DNA of 64,000 nucleotides from JANPBY01 sp963851405 (GCA_963851405.1 CAWKPB010000005.1:124001-188000); one strand, 5' to 3'; counted from the first letter of the stretch, positions 32,777 to 41,344 are shown. Numbers and translations: made by a program. Notes: generated from the letters alone by a model not told the origin.

Positions 32777-33309
32777 CTTCCTCCTTGGAAGTCGTGATCC
32801 GCGCTGCGCTGGACGAGCGCGGAGTGGAGTACGAGCAGGTCCGACCAAGTGCCTTCTTGATTACCCTCCCCGGGCTGCACAAACTGAAGACCGTCGCGTG
32901 GTTGGTGGTCGGAGATCACAGCTTGCTCATTGAGGCTTTCGTCGTCCGGCAACCCGATGAGAACCACGCGGCCTTCTATCGATACCTGCTGGAGAAGAAC
33001 GCCAGGCAGTACGGAGTCCACTTTTCGGTGGACCGCCTCGGCGATGTGTACCTGGTCGGGCGAGTGCCGCTGTCGGCTGTCGACGCGCAGGAGATCGACC
33101 GCTTGCTCGGCTGCGTGATGACCTACGCCGACGAGGAGTTCGACCGGCTACTCGAGTTGGGTTTCGCATCGTCGATCCGCAAGGAATGGGCTTGGCGCGC
33201 CAAGCGTGGGGAGAGCCTGGCGAACTTGGCCGCTTTTGCCCGATTCGCTGATCCGGAACGGGGCGAAGGGCCGGACCGCGGCTCCGCTGGCGACCGGGCC
33301 GATCGGTAA
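32773..33309 (+). CDS. YbjN domain protein
   Basis: 178 residues with a YbjN fold (LPGLHKLKTVAWLVVGDHSLLIEAFVVRQPDENHAAFYRYLL, seen as alternating strands and helices; WRAKRGESL near the end). It starts at GTG overlapping the mshA stop (GTGA). The same order, mshA then ybjN then gpmA, is found in mycobacteria (Rv0486-Rv0487-Rv0489). YbjN-like proteins resemble secretion chaperones, but the function in actinobacteria is unknown. Confidence 0.85.
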   Translation: MTSSLEVVIRAALDERGVEYEQVRPSAFLITLPGLHKLKTVAWLVVGDHSLLIEAFVVRQPDENHAAFYRYLLEKNARQYGVHFSVDRLGDVYLVGRVPLSAVDAQEIDRLLGCVMTYADEEFDRLLELGFASSIRKEWAWRAKRGESLANLAAFARFADPERGEGPDRGSAGDRADR

Positions 33310-33312
33310 GGT
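33307..33312 (+). promoter_or_regulatory. -10 box of leaderless gpmA
   Basis: TAAGGT ends seven bases before the ATG at 33320 and overlaps the ybjN-like stop. It supports an own, leaderless transcript for gpmA. Confidence 0.45.
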
Positions 33313-33319
33313 CCAGTCC

Positions 33320-34075
33320 ATGGCTGAAAGCCCGTACACCCTGGTTTTGCTCCGGCATGGTCAAAGCACCTGGAACGAGAGCAACCAGTTCACCGGATGG
33401 GTTGACGTGCCGTTGTCCGATCGGGGCGTCGACGAGGCCGTTCGCGGGGGAGAGCTGCTTGCGTCAGCTGGGTTGCTCCCCGACGTCGTGCACACTTCTT
33501 TACTGCGTCGGGCGATCGCGACCGCGAATCTCGCGTTGGACCGCTGCGATCGGCACTGGATCCCCGTGATCCGGAACTGGCGCCTGAATGAGCGGCATTA
33601 CGGTGCCCTCCAGGGGAAGAACAAGAAGCAGACGCTGGAGGCCTTTGGTGACGAGCAGTTCATGCTCTGGCGACGCTCATACGACACCCCGCCCCCGCCC
33701 ATCGACCCCGACGACGAGTTCTCGCAAACCCACGACCCGCGCTATGCGTGGCTGCCACCGGAGGCGAATCCACGAACCGAGTGTCTGAAGGACGTCGGGA
33801 TCCGTTTGCTCCCGTATTGGGAAGACGTGGTTGTCGCAGACCTGAGGGCCAACAAGGTGGTGCTGATCGTGGCTCACGGCAATTCGTTGCGGGCCCTGGT
33901 GAAGCACCTCGACGGGATCTCAGATGAGGCCATCGCCGGGCTCAATATTCCGACCGGCATCCCTCTCGTCTACCGTCTCGATGCGCAACTTCGTCCCACC
34001 GTCAAGGGTGGGGAGTACCTAGATCCAGAAGCTGCGGCAGGCGCGATCGCCGCCGTGGCTAATCAAGGGCGCTAA
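33320..34075 (+). CDS. gpmA: 2,3-bisphosphoglycerate-dependent phosphoglycerate mutase
   Basis: Glycolytic interconversion of 3- and 2-phosphoglycerate. 251 residues with LLRHGQSTWNESNQFTGW holding the phospho-His, RRAIATANLAL, LNERHYGALQGKNK and VAHGNSLRALVKHLDG with the second catalytic His. ATG 33320 is chosen because the frame upstream lies inside the ybjN-like gene. It sits before phoU-senX3-regX3 as in mycobacteria. Convergent with phoU; a GGCGC-TAA-GCGCC hairpin lies at the stop. Confidence 0.95.
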   Translation: MAESPYTLVLLRHGQSTWNESNQFTGWVDVPLSDRGVDEAVRGGELLASAGLLPDVVHTSLLRRAIATANLALDRCDRHWIPVIRNWRLNERHYGALQGKNKKQTLEAFGDEQFMLWRRSYDTPPPPIDPDDEFSQTHDPRYAWLPPEANPRTECLKDVGIRLLPYWEDVVVADLRANKVVLIVAHGNSLRALVKHLDGISDEAIAGLNIPTGIPLVYRLDAQLRPTVKGGEYLDPEAAAGAIAAVANQGR

Positions 34076-34080
34076 GCGCC
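34068..34080. terminator. Small hairpin between gpmA and phoU
   Basis: GGCGC-TAA-GCGCC spans the gpmA stop codon between the convergent gpmA and phoU genes (stem five pairs). It may help end transcription from both sides, but no T-run is present. Confidence 0.3.
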
Positions 34081-34094
34081 GGACGTTTCGCTGA

Positions 34095-34751
34095 TCAGCC
34101 CTTTTCGAGTTCGCTGTAGCGCGTGCCGGTGGTGGTGTAGACGATGCGTCGCGCGATGCTGACCGCGTGGTCGGCGTAGCGCTCGTAGAAGCGGGCCATG
34201 AGCGTGACGTCGACGGCCTGGTCGACAGTCCCCGGCCAGTCGCCGAGCAGGGCCTGAATCAGTTCTCGGTGCAGATCATCGACTCCGTCATCAAGGCGCT
34301 CGATCTCGTAGGCGAGCGATAGGTCACGGTCGGCAACGACGTCGCCAACGCGCAGGCCCATGACCGACACCTGTCGGGCGATTTCGACGAAGATCGGCCG
34401 AACCTCTACGGGAACGGCTGAGTCGGGGTAGCGCATCCGGGCGATCTTGGCGATGTGGCGGGCCAGGTCGCCCATTCGCTCAATTGTGGCGGACATGCGC
34501 AAGGCCCCGGTGACCAGCCGCAAGTCGGTGGCGACCGGCTGCTGCAGGGCGAGCAGGTCCATGCACCGCTGTTCGAGTTCGACTTCCATGTCGTCGACTT
34601 CGCCGTCTGCGGCGATGACCGACTCGGCCTTGGCCAGGTCGGCGTCGAGTAACGCCGAACTCGCCCGCTCGATCATGAACCCCACGGCGCGGGTCATCTG
34701 TACCAACTGGTCGGTCACGCCATCGAGGGCGTCGTGGTAGCTCTCCCGCAT
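34095..34751 (-). CDS. phoU: Phosphate signalling protein PhoU
   Basis: 218 residues, two three-helix PhoU bundles: FMIERASSALLDADLAKAESVIAADGEVDDMEVELE and RFYERYADHAVSIARRIVY show the repeated metal-binding E/D-x-x-x-D patterns. PhoU links Pst transport to the sensor kinase and keeps the Pho response off when phosphate is plentiful. ATG 34751 is preceded by TACTCT seven bases upstream, so it is probably leaderless. The longer frame lies antisense to senX3. PHO boxes lie between it and senX3. Confidence 0.93.
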   Translation of the reverse strand: MRESYHDALDGVTDQLVQMTRAVGFMIERASSALLDADLAKAESVIAADGEVDDMEVELEQRCMDLLALQQPVATDLRLVTGALRMSATIERMGDLARHIAKIARMRYPDSAVPVEVRPIFVEIARQVSVMGLRVGDVVADRDLSLAYEIERLDDGVDDLHRELIQALLGDWPGTVDQAVDVTLMARFYERYADHAVSIARRIVYTTTGTRYSELEKG

Positions 34752-34758
34752 GCCGAAC

Positions 34759-34764
34759 AGAGTA
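34759..34764 (-). promoter_or_regulatory. -10 box of leaderless phoU
   Basis: TACTCT on the minus strand, seven bases before the phoU ATG. The proximal PHO unit ends 26 bases upstream of it. Confidence 0.5.
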
Positions 34765-34790
34765 GGCGCCCGATCGGCCGGCCGGGGCCG

Positions 34791-34823
34791 GTCAGGTGAA
34801 CGCCGCCCAAGGGGTAGGTGAAC
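34791..34823 (-). promoter_or_regulatory. PHO boxes between phoU and senX3
   Basis: Three 11-base units on the minus strand: GTTCACCTACC (34823-34813), CCTTGGGCGGC (34812-34802) and GTTCACCTGAC (34801-34791). The first and third match the GTTCACC core exactly and are 22 bases apart, so they lie on one helix face. RegX3 probably binds here to control phoU and its own operon. Confidence 0.7.
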
Positions 34824-34904
34824 TCTTGGTCCAAGACCCGCGCGACACGCGTGCGAGACACGGGTGGACTTTGTCGGATGGTCCGCAAAGGCCGTAGTGG
34901 TCCC

Positions 34905-34910
34905 TACGCT
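34905..34910 (+). promoter_or_regulatory. -10 box of leaderless senX3
   Basis: TACGCT ends seven bases before GTG 34918, which supports that GTG as the senX3 start and a leaderless message. Confidence 0.5.
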
Positions 34911-34917
34911 GGTATGC

Positions 34918-36090
34918 GTGAATGGTGTGGCGGTGATGGCCCTGCTGACTCTCGGGCTCGTGGTGGGAGTCGGGATTTCGGCAGCATGGCGATTCGGGGG
35001 CAAAGGTCCTGCTACCCCGCCCGTGGCGCCGACAGCCGGTACGGCCGAGGGAGTCGACATGGTGGCTGTGCTTCGAACCCTGAGCCGCGCGAGCGTCGTC
35101 CTTGACGCCAGGGATCGACCGATCCACAGCACGCCTGGAGCGCAAGCGCTGGGTGTGATCCGAGGCGGGAGGCTCCTCGACGCGGAGATCGCCGAGGCGG
35201 CCAAGAGCGCACGACGAAGCGGCCATCGCGAGTCGCTCGTGCTGGAGCGAGTGCGCGGCCGGAGCCGAATGTTGCTCTTGAACGTCCAGGTGACACCGAT
35301 CGGCGGCGGACAGGTGCTGGTACTCGTGGGCGACATGACGCACGAGCGGAGAATCGACGATGTCCGCAGAGACTTCGTCGCGAATGTGAGCCACGAGTTG
35401 AAGACGCCCATTGCTGCGCTCTCGCTCCTTGGCGAGTCAGTGCTCGCGGCGGCAGATGATCGGGACGCTGTGGAGCGATTCACCGAACGCATGCAGCTCG
35501 AAACTGCTCGCTTGTCCACGCTGGTGAACGAGTTGATCGATCTGTCGCGCCTGGAGGGAGAGGCGCCGCTGGCAGGGGCCAGAGATCTCGATCTCGGGGA
35601 GATCGTGGGGGAGGCAGTGAGCCGCACCAGGCTGTCTGCGGCCGCGAGCTCGATTGAGCTGGCGACCTCGGTCCAACCGGGCCTGCACATGTACGGGGAT
35701 CAGGAGCAGATCGTCTCGGCTCTTGCCAACCTGATCAAGAACGCCGTGGCCTACTCGCCCTCCGGCACGCGGGTCGCCATTGCTGCTCGGCGGAGTGGCG
35801 ACCAGGTCGAAATCGGCGTTACTGATCAGGGCATTGGGATCTCGCCACGAGACCTCGACCGGATCTTCGAGCGGTTCTACCGGGTGGACCCGGCACGTTC
35901 CCGTGCGACCGGGGGCACGGGCCTCGGCCTCTCGATCGTCAAGCACGTCTGTGCCAACCATGAGGGCGAGGTGGACGTGTGGAGTGTCGAGGGAGCGGGT
36001 TCGACCTTCACCCTGCGGTTTCCGCTGTCTGCCCCGCCCGATTCCTCCCTCGAGGTCAAGACCGGCGCACTCGCCAAGGGGGTTGGATGA
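34918..36090 (+). CDS. senX3: Phosphate-response sensor histidine kinase SenX3
   Basis: 390 residues from GTG 34918. One membrane segment at about 8-26, a PAS-like domain (about 47-145), HisKA with ANVSHELKTPIAALSLLGE (phospho-His) and HATPase_c with NLIKNAVAYSPSG, TDQGIGIS and GGTGLGLSIVKHV. The layout and place beside phoU and regX3 match mycobacterial SenX3. Its stop overlaps the regX3 ATG (ATGA). It is expected to phosphorylate RegX3 when phosphate is scarce. Confidence 0.92.
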   Translation: MNGVAVMALLTLGLVVGVGISAAWRFGGKGPATPPVAPTAGTAEGVDMVAVLRTLSRASVVLDARDRPIHSTPGAQALGVIRGGRLLDAEIAEAAKSARRSGHRESLVLERVRGRSRMLLLNVQVTPIGGGQVLVLVGDMTHERRIDDVRRDFVANVSHELKTPIAALSLLGESVLAAADDRDAVERFTERMQLETARLSTLVNELIDLSRLEGEAPLAGARDLDLGEIVGEAVSRTRLSAAASSIELATSVQPGLHMYGDQEQIVSALANLIKNAVAYSPSGTRVAIAARRSGDQVEIGVTDQGIGISPRDLDRIFERFYRVDPARSRATGGTGLGLSIVKHVCANHEGEVDVWSVEGAGSTFTLRFPLSAPPDSSLEVKTGALAKGVG

Positions 36091-36764
36091 CGCGCGTGCT
36101 CGTGGTGGAGGACGAGGTGTCGATCAGCGAGTCGCTGGCCTTCATGCTTCGCAAGGAGGGCTATGAGGTGGTCGTCGCCGGCGATGGACGTGCCGCTCTA
36201 GCTGAATTCGACCGTAGCGGGGCCGACCTCGTTCTCCTCGATCTCATGCTTCCTGGGTTGTCCGGGTCTGAGGTGTGTCGTGCGCTGCGCACTCGCTCCG
36301 CCGTGCCGGTGATCATGTTGACCGCCAAGGACAGCGAGATCGACAAAGTGGTTGGCCTGGAGTTGGGTGCCGACGACTACGTGACCAAGCCCTTCTCCAT
36401 GCGTGAGCTGTTGGCTCGGATCCGGGCGGTTCTCCGGCGTGGAGAGATCGAGGAGCCCGGCTGGTCGGTCCTCGAGGTGGGTTCGGTGCGCATGGACGTC
36501 GAGCGACATACGGTGACCGTCGCGGGCCAGGCGGTGCCCATGCCGCTCAAGGAGTTCGATCTCCTGGAATTCCTGTTACGGAATGCGGGTCGGGTGCTCA
36601 CCCGGGGCCAACTCATCGATCGGGTGTGGGGGTCTGACTACGTCGGAGACACGAAGACCTTGGACGTTCACGTCAAGCGGCTGCGATCGAAGATCGAACC
36701 CGAGCCGAATGTTCCGGTCCATCTGATTACCGTTCGCGGCCTCGGGTACAAGTTCGAGGCCTGA
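36087..36764 (+). CDS. regX3: Phosphate-response regulator RegX3
   Basis: OmpR-family regulator, 225 residues. Receiver domain with VVEDE, phospho-acceptor Asp in LVLLDLMLPG, TAKD and the YVTKPF Lys; winged-helix DNA-binding domain with LKEFDLLEFLLRNAGRVLTRGQLIDRVWG and LDVHVKRLRSKIEP, each only partly quoted. Coupled to senX3 by ATGA. It is the likely binder of the PHO boxes at 11.1 kb (pstS) and 34.8 kb (phoU-senX3). Confidence 0.94.
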   Translation: MTRVLVVEDEVSISESLAFMLRKEGYEVVVAGDGRAALAEFDRSGADLVLLDLMLPGLSGSEVCRALRTRSAVPVIMLTAKDSEIDKVVGLELGADDYVTKPFSMRELLARIRAVLRRGEIEEPGWSVLEVGSVRMDVERHTVTVAGQAVPMPLKEFDLLEFLLRNAGRVLTRGQLIDRVWGSDYVGDTKTLDVHVKRLRSKIEPEPNVPVHLITVRGLGYKFEA

Positions 36765-36773
36765 CTCTGCCGC

Positions 36774-37247
36774 CTAGCCGCCCGCCGTGGTGCCCTCTGC
36801 TGTGAGCGAGAGAACGTCGACCGTCCCCGACCCTTCACCTGCGTAGGTCAAGGTCACGGTCGTGAACGAGCCGACCGGGAAGGTTGCGTCGGGAACGAGA
36901 ATCGTGCTCGCGGGCTCAGCGCCAGTGGTGATCAGGCCACGACCGGGCACGGTGATCGGCGTGAGAGGTATCGGCCCAGCTCCTTCGATGCCGATACCGA
37001 TGAGGGTCTCCGGCTCCGCAGCGTTGTTGACCAGCGCACCGATCAGGGAGAACGTGCCCGGACGAAGGTCATCCTCCACCAGCAGCAGGTTGCGTGCGTC
37101 CATAGCGCCAACGGTCAACGAGGAGCCGTTCGAAGGGACGTACGGCTGGTTGGTCGAGGCGAGGAATCCCGTGGCGCAACCGGCGAGCATGCTAGCCAGC
37201 AGTACGGCCAGCGGCATGGTTAGGGCGCGGCGTGCGGTGCGGGTCAC
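36774..37247 (-). CDS. Lipoprotein of unknown function
   Basis: 157 residues. A basic N-terminus, one hydrophobic stretch and a lipobox LAGC (about residues 21-24) mark a lipid-anchored exported protein. The mature part (about 130 residues) is predicted to be beta-rich (FSLIGALVNNAAEPETLIGI, VGSFTTVTLTYAGEG), like copper-chaperone PCuAC-type or DUF461-like sandwiches, but no Cu-binding Met/His set is evident. GTG 37247 follows a TACGCT -10 box by six bases. It converges with regX3. Confidence 0.72.
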   Translation of the reverse strand: MTRTARRALTMPLAVLLASMLAGCATGFLASTNQPYVPSNGSSLTVGAMDARNLLLVEDDLRPGTFSLIGALVNNAAEPETLIGIGIEGAGPIPLTPITVPGRGLITTGAEPASTILVPDATFPVGSFTTVTLTYAGEGSGTVDVLSLTAEGTTAGG

Positions 37248-37253
37248 GCGGGT

Positions 37254-37259
37254 AGCGTA
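37254..37259 (-). promoter_or_regulatory. -10 box of leaderless lipoprotein gene
   Basis: TACGCT on the minus strand ends six bases before GTG 37247, pointing to a leaderless message. Confidence 0.45.
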
Positions 37260-37278
37260 GCGGCGCAGCGCGCAGGAT

Positions 37279-38160
37279 TCAGCCGGTGGTGGCCCACGCG
37301 TCGGTTCGGCCCACCAGGAGCACCACATTCACGATGGCTAGGCCGACGACGAACACGAAGGGGGCCCGGGGGTGGCCACGCCATTTCGGCCCAAGCCCCA
37401 AAGCGAGCAGACTGACGGCCAGGGCCAGCGCCGCCCAGCCGGCGCGCCCTACCGGCCCTGGTGGGGCGAACGCGAGGACGACCGTCGCGGCGATCAGTGA
37501 CGCGGCAGCCAGTCCGCGGGTCCAACGCGCGCCGATACGCGCTGGTAGGCCGCCCACGCCGAGTTCGGTGTCCTCCTCGATGTCGGGCAAGGCATTGGCC
37601 AGATGGGCCCCGACCCCGAGGAGGGCTCCTGCCAGGCATCCCCACCAAGGGGGCGAGGGACTCCCGGGAAGGCTGAGCACGACCACCGCGGGCAACAGGC
37701 CGAACGCGACCACGTAAGGAGCCCAGGACCAGATGGTCCGCTTGAGCCGCAGGTCGTAGGCCCACCCAGAGGCGACAACAACGAGATGGAGGAGTCCGGC
37801 GGCCCAGCCCAGCGCCAAGGACAACGGCAGGCAGAGCACCGCAGCGACGGTGGTGGCGGCCCGATAGGCGGCCGGGGTGGCGGCGCCTGTGACGAGCGGC
37901 TTGTCCGAACGGTGACTCAGTACGTCGGATTCGTGGTCGACCAGGTCGTTGAGCCAGCCGATCGTCAACTGGCCCGTGAGCACGGCGCCGGCGAGCAACA
38001 GCAGCCGAGCCTCGGTGAGCCCGATGGCTGCGCCGATAGCGGTCGCCAGCGCGGTGACGACCAGTGAAGGGCCCGGATGACAGCCCTTCACCAGGCCGCG
38101 CACCGAGGTGCGCCGGCTGGACTCGGCGATGCCGCGTTGGGCCTGCGGCGGAACGGTCAC
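37279..38160 (-). CDS. UbiA family prenyltransferase
   Basis: 293 residues, eight to nine membrane segments. The first Asp-rich motif is NDLVDHESD and the second DIEEDTE, which bind the Mg-diphosphate of the prenyl donor; SDKPLVTG follows the first motif as in the family. It transfers a prenyl group to an aromatic or other acceptor in the membrane. The GTG at 38160 is used because upstream sequence has no similarity. Acceptor unknown. Confidence 0.88.
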   Translation of the reverse strand: MTVPPQAQRGIAESSRRTSVRGLVKGCHPGPSLVVTALATAIGAAIGLTEARLLLLAGAVLTGQLTIGWLNDLVDHESDVLSHRSDKPLVTGAATPAAYRAATTVAAVLCLPLSLALGWAAGLLHLVVVASGWAYDLRLKRTIWSWAPYVVAFGLLPAVVVLSLPGSPSPPWWGCLAGALLGVGAHLANALPDIEEDTELGVGGLPARIGARWTRGLAAASLIAATVVLAFAPPGPVGRAGWAALALAVSLLALGLGPKWRGHPRAPFVFVVGLAIVNVVLLVGRTDAWATTG

Positions 38161-38350
38161 GGGCCCAGTCTGGCCCCCGCAGTGCGGGGCGGTTGGCCCT
38201 CGGCCGTCTTCCCGGCGAAGGCTCCCCACCATGGATCGGCTGATCTGTCAAGTCCCCAGATCGCATCCATAGGCCCTCTGACCTGCGTAAACGCGGCCTG
38301 TTGCCCCGATTCGGCGTGTTACCCTTGACTCCAGCGAAAGGGCGGTATTC

Positions 38351-38833
38351 ATGTCGTTTCAGGTCGGCGAGACAGTCGTCTACCCGCACCACGGAGCCGC
38401 GCTCATCGAGGCGGTCGAGACTCGAACCGTCAAGGGCGAAGAGCGTCTCTACCTGGTGCTTAAGGTCGCCCAAGGTGACCTGACGGTCCGGGTACCCGCG
38501 GATAACGCAGAGTTCGTTGGCGTCCGCGATGTGGTTGGCCAGGAAGGTTTGGAGCGCGTCTTCGACGTCCTGCGCGCCCCCCACACGGAGGAGCCGACCA
38601 ACTGGTCGCGCCGCTACAAGGCCAATCTTGAGAAGTTAGCCTCCGGAGACGTCATCAAGGTCGCCGAGGTCGTTCGCGACCTGTGGCGGCGTGAACGTGA
38701 GCGTGGCCTGTCCGCTGGGGAGAAGCGAATGTTGGCCAAGGCCCGGCAGATCCTTGTGTCGGAGCTTGCTCTTGCCGAGAACACGAACGAGGACAAGGCC
38801 GAGGCCATCCTCGACGAGGTGCTGGCTTCCTGA
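38351..38833 (+). CDS. carD: CarD family transcriptional regulator
   Basis: 160 residues: an RNA polymerase-interacting Tudor-like domain (FQVGETVVYPHHGAALIEAVE, with GDLTVRVP) and a C-terminal helical DNA-binding domain (VIKVAEVVRDLWRRERERGLSAGEKRMLAKARQIL, partly quoted). The PHHG and WRR features match actinobacterial CarD, which stabilises the rRNA promoter open complex. AAAGG lies upstream of the ATG. A TTGACT-like element at 38325-38331 and TACCCT nearby may be promoter parts. Confidence 0.95.
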   Translation: MSFQVGETVVYPHHGAALIEAVETRTVKGEERLYLVLKVAQGDLTVRVPADNAEFVGVRDVVGQEGLERVFDVLRAPHTEEPTNWSRRYKANLEKLASGDVIKVAEVVRDLWRRERERGLSAGEKRMLAKARQILVSELALAENTNEDKAEAILDEVLAS

Positions 38834-38910
38834 ACCTCGCGCGCGGCGGCCTCGATCAGTCGCCGTTCGCGCCCTCATTGTGGGCGCTGACCTGAAAGGT
38901 CGCGCTGGAC

Positions 38911-40023
38911 ATGCGTGCTCGGCTCGTACCCCGCCGCTCGGTTCCACAGCCGGTGGTAGAACTGCTCCGCCTGTGTGTGGTCGTCTTTGGTGCCGCGCTG
39001 GGTTATCAGGTCGCGATTGCGTTGGGTTTCGAGCGGCTCGGCGGGTTCGACCCAGTGGTGATTGGTCTCCTGCTGGGCTCTGCCGTGGGGTATGTGCTCG
39101 GCGGAGTACTCGGCCGCACGACGCTGACCGCCGTCGAACGTTCAGAGCGTGCGCTCAGCGATGTCTCCGCCGAGCAAATCGTGGCCGGCACGTTCGGGGC
39201 CATGATCGGCATTTTGGCGGGCGCCGCCATCGCCTGGCCGGTGTTCTTCCTGGATCGGCGGATCTTTGCCGTCCCGCTGTTCATGTTCGTGCTTGTGACC
39301 ACCGGGCTGCTCGGTTATCGAGTGGGATCTGCGAGACGCTCGTCCATGATCGGCATGTTCGGCGCCCAGGCCGGTATGGCCACCCCGAGCCTGTCCGCGT
39401 CAGTGCTGCCGCGTCTGGTTGATTCCTCGGTAGCCATCGATGGCCGGATCGTCGATGTCGTTCGAGCGGGATTCTTGGGCGGGCAGATGCTCGTGACCCA
39501 ACCGGTCCTCGACGAGCTGCAGGGGCTCGCCGATGCCGGGGACGACCTGCGCCGAGCCAAGGGCCGCCGTGGCCTGGAGGTGCTCGACGTTCTCCGCCGT
39601 GAACCGGGGGTCGAGGTCCTGGTGATTGCGGACGAAGCCGTTGCTGTTCCGGAGGTCGACGCGAAGCTGGTTCGGGTCGCCATTGACCGGTCGTGTTCCT
39701 TGCTGACGCTCGACACCAACCTGGCCAGAGCCGCCTCGCTGGCCGGCGTGCGGGTTCTGAATCTGCACGCTTTGGCCCTGTCGCTGCGCCCGCCGGTGAT
39801 CGCGGGCGATGAGGTGACCGTCCTGCTCACGAAGACTGGCAAGGAGCCCGGCCAGGCGGTCGGCTATCTCGACGACGGCACGATGGTCGTCGTCGAGCGG
39901 GCCAAGGAGGCAGTCGGCCACGAGGCCCTCGTTCAGGTGACGAGCGTGCTCACCACCGCCAACGGACGCCTCGTCTTCGCCCGTCCGCTGTCGTTGGCTG
40001 GGCGGCCAGTCGCCGCCGAGTAG
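38911..40023 (+). CDS. PIN and TRAM domain membrane protein
   Basis: 370 residues. Four hydrophobic segments in the first ~140 residues anchor it in the membrane. A PIN nuclease domain follows (VDSSVAIDGRIVDVVRAGFLGG, LVTQPVLDELQGLAD, LLTLDTNLARAASLAGV with acidic active-site residues) and then a TRAM-like RNA-binding domain (VTVLLTKTGKEPGQAVGYLDDGTMVVVE). This layout, next to carD and ispF, is common in Gram-positive bacteria (YacL family). Probably a membrane-bound RNase. Confidence 0.9.
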   Translation: MRARLVPRRSVPQPVVELLRLCVVVFGAALGYQVAIALGFERLGGFDPVVIGLLLGSAVGYVLGGVLGRTTLTAVERSERALSDVSAEQIVAGTFGAMIGILAGAAIAWPVFFLDRRIFAVPLFMFVLVTTGLLGYRVGSARRSSMIGMFGAQAGMATPSLSASVLPRLVDSSVAIDGRIVDVVRAGFLGGQMLVTQPVLDELQGLADAGDDLRRAKGRRGLEVLDVLRREPGVEVLVIADEAVAVPEVDAKLVRVAIDRSCSLLTLDTNLARAASLAGVRVLNLHALALSLRPPVIAGDEVTVLLTKTGKEPGQAVGYLDDGTMVVVERAKEAVGHEALVQVTSVLTTANGRLVFARPLSLAGRPVAAE

Positions 40024-40170
40024 TTCACGTCACTCGAATTCGTCCCAATTCGTGCTCGCCGTGCGGGCCGGGGGAGCAGTTGGGGCGCCTGCGAGCCGGA
40101 GATTGCGTACGGTCTGCCTTGTGTCCTCCCGCCTCGCTGCCCTGCTGTCTCGCCCGGCTGCGGGGCGCTG

Positions 40171-40695
40171 ATGATCTCGGACGCTGGCGCCTTCCGGGTC
40201 GGGATCGGCTTCGACGCCCACCCGCTCGTCGCTGGCCGTCCCATGCGGATGGCTGGTCTCGAGTGGCCGGATGTAGAGGTCGGATGCGACGGCCACTCCG
40301 ATGGGGATGTGGTGGCGCACGCCATGTGTGACGCGTTGCTGTCTGCCGCTGGCTTGGGCGACCTCGGCGTAGTGTTTGGCACTGACGATCCGGCGCTGGC
40401 TGGTGCTTCTGGTCTGGTCTTGCTTGGTGAGGTCTTCAATCGGATCGTGTCCGCGGGCGGCCGGATCGGCAATGTTTCGGTGCAGCTCATCGGCGACATC
40501 CCGCGCCTGGGGCCACGTCGCGAAGAGGCCAGGGCTGTTCTGTCGGGTGCGTTGGGCGGCGCACCGGTGTCGGTGTCGGCGACGACCACCGACGGGTTGG
40601 GGTTGACCGGTCGAGGCGAGGGCCTGGCCGCAGTCGCCAACGCGCTGGTCGTTTGCCAGCCTGATCTAAGGACCGGGCAGCCATGGATGACCTAG
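40171..40695 (+). CDS. ispF: 2-C-methyl-D-erythritol 2,4-cyclodiphosphate synthase
   Basis: MEP isoprenoid pathway enzyme, 174 residues. It shows GIGFDAHPL with metal-binding Asp and His, GHSDGDVVAHAMCDALLSAAGLGDLG with the third metal ligand His, and TTTDGLGLTGRGEG at the C-terminus. In many actinobacteria ispD lies between carD and ispF; here the PIN/TRAM gene does and no ispD is visible. The TPR gene overlaps its 3' end by 13 bases. Confidence 0.94.
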   Translation: MISDAGAFRVGIGFDAHPLVAGRPMRMAGLEWPDVEVGCDGHSDGDVVAHAMCDALLSAAGLGDLGVVFGTDDPALAGASGLVLLGEVFNRIVSAGGRIGNVSVQLIGDIPRLGPRREEARAVLSGALGGAPVSVSATTTDGLGLTGRGEGLAAVANALVVCQPDLRTGQPWMT

Positions 40696-41267
40696 CCACC
40701 CAGCGGGCCCGAGTCGTGATGTTGCTCGATGCCGACAACGCCGAAGGTGCGTTGGCTCTCGTCGAGACACTCATCGACGGGGCGCCGGACGATCCGGGCC
40801 TTCGGTGCTTGCAGTCCCAGGCACTCCTCGCGCTCGACCGCCTGCCCGAGGCGTTGGAAGCGGCGAACAGAGGTGCAGCACTCGGTCCCTCGAACGACTG
40901 GCCGCACCGGCTGGCGAGCATGATCTTGAGCGAGGCAGGCGACCTGGATGGCTCGGCTCGCGCGGCCCGCGAGGCCGTCCGGCTCTCGCCGAACAGCGCC
41001 GAGGCCCAAGAAAATCTGTGCTTCGCGCTCGGTCGACTACTGGTCCGGCTGGGCAACTCGGGAGACCGGGCCGATCTCAGACAGTTGCGAGATGTTGCTG
41101 ACGAGGCGCTGTTGGCGGCCGATCGGGTGGTCGCTGTGGGCCCAACCCAATCTTCGGCTTTCGAGGCGCGCGGATATGTGCTCGGGTGTGTGCGCCGACC
41201 GCAAGAGTCGGCGGCGGCCTACGAACGGGCCAAGCAGCTCGAGGTTCCGCCCCCTGATCTCGACTGA
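40683..41267 (+). CDS. Tetratricopeptide repeat protein
   Basis: 194 residues, all helical, with TPR-type repeats: AEGALALVETLIDGAPDDPGLRCLQSQALLALDRLPEALEAANRGAALGPSN and DLDGSARAAREAVRLSPNSAEAQENLCFALG (shown in shorter pieces: LLALDRLPEALEAANRG, AREAVRLSPNSAEAQENL). It starts inside the last codons of ispF and precedes cysS by 89 bases. Protein-protein binding is expected; the partner is unknown. Confidence 0.82.
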   Translation: MDDLATQRARVVMLLDADNAEGALALVETLIDGAPDDPGLRCLQSQALLALDRLPEALEAANRGAALGPSNDWPHRLASMILSEAGDLDGSARAAREAVRLSPNSAEAQENLCFALGRLLVRLGNSGDRADLRQLRDVADEALLAADRVVAVGPTQSSAFEARGYVLGCVRRPQESAAAYERAKQLEVPPPDLD

Positions 41268-41344
41268 CGTTCGCCCTTCGCGGGTTGAAGGGACCCACTC
41301 TGGGACGCTCGAGCCTGACCTGATGGGCGGCGTGCACGGGGCCG

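Noticed and set aside
34752..35690. Long N-terminal extension of phoU to 531 residues
   Set aside because: The extension is antisense to senX3, is Ser/Arg-rich without similarity, and the ATG at 34751 has a -10 box just upstream.
37244..38584. 446-residue Arg-rich minus-strand ORF over the UbiA gene
   Set aside because: It is a shadow frame of the UbiA prenyltransferase, which has the Asp-rich motifs and membrane helices.
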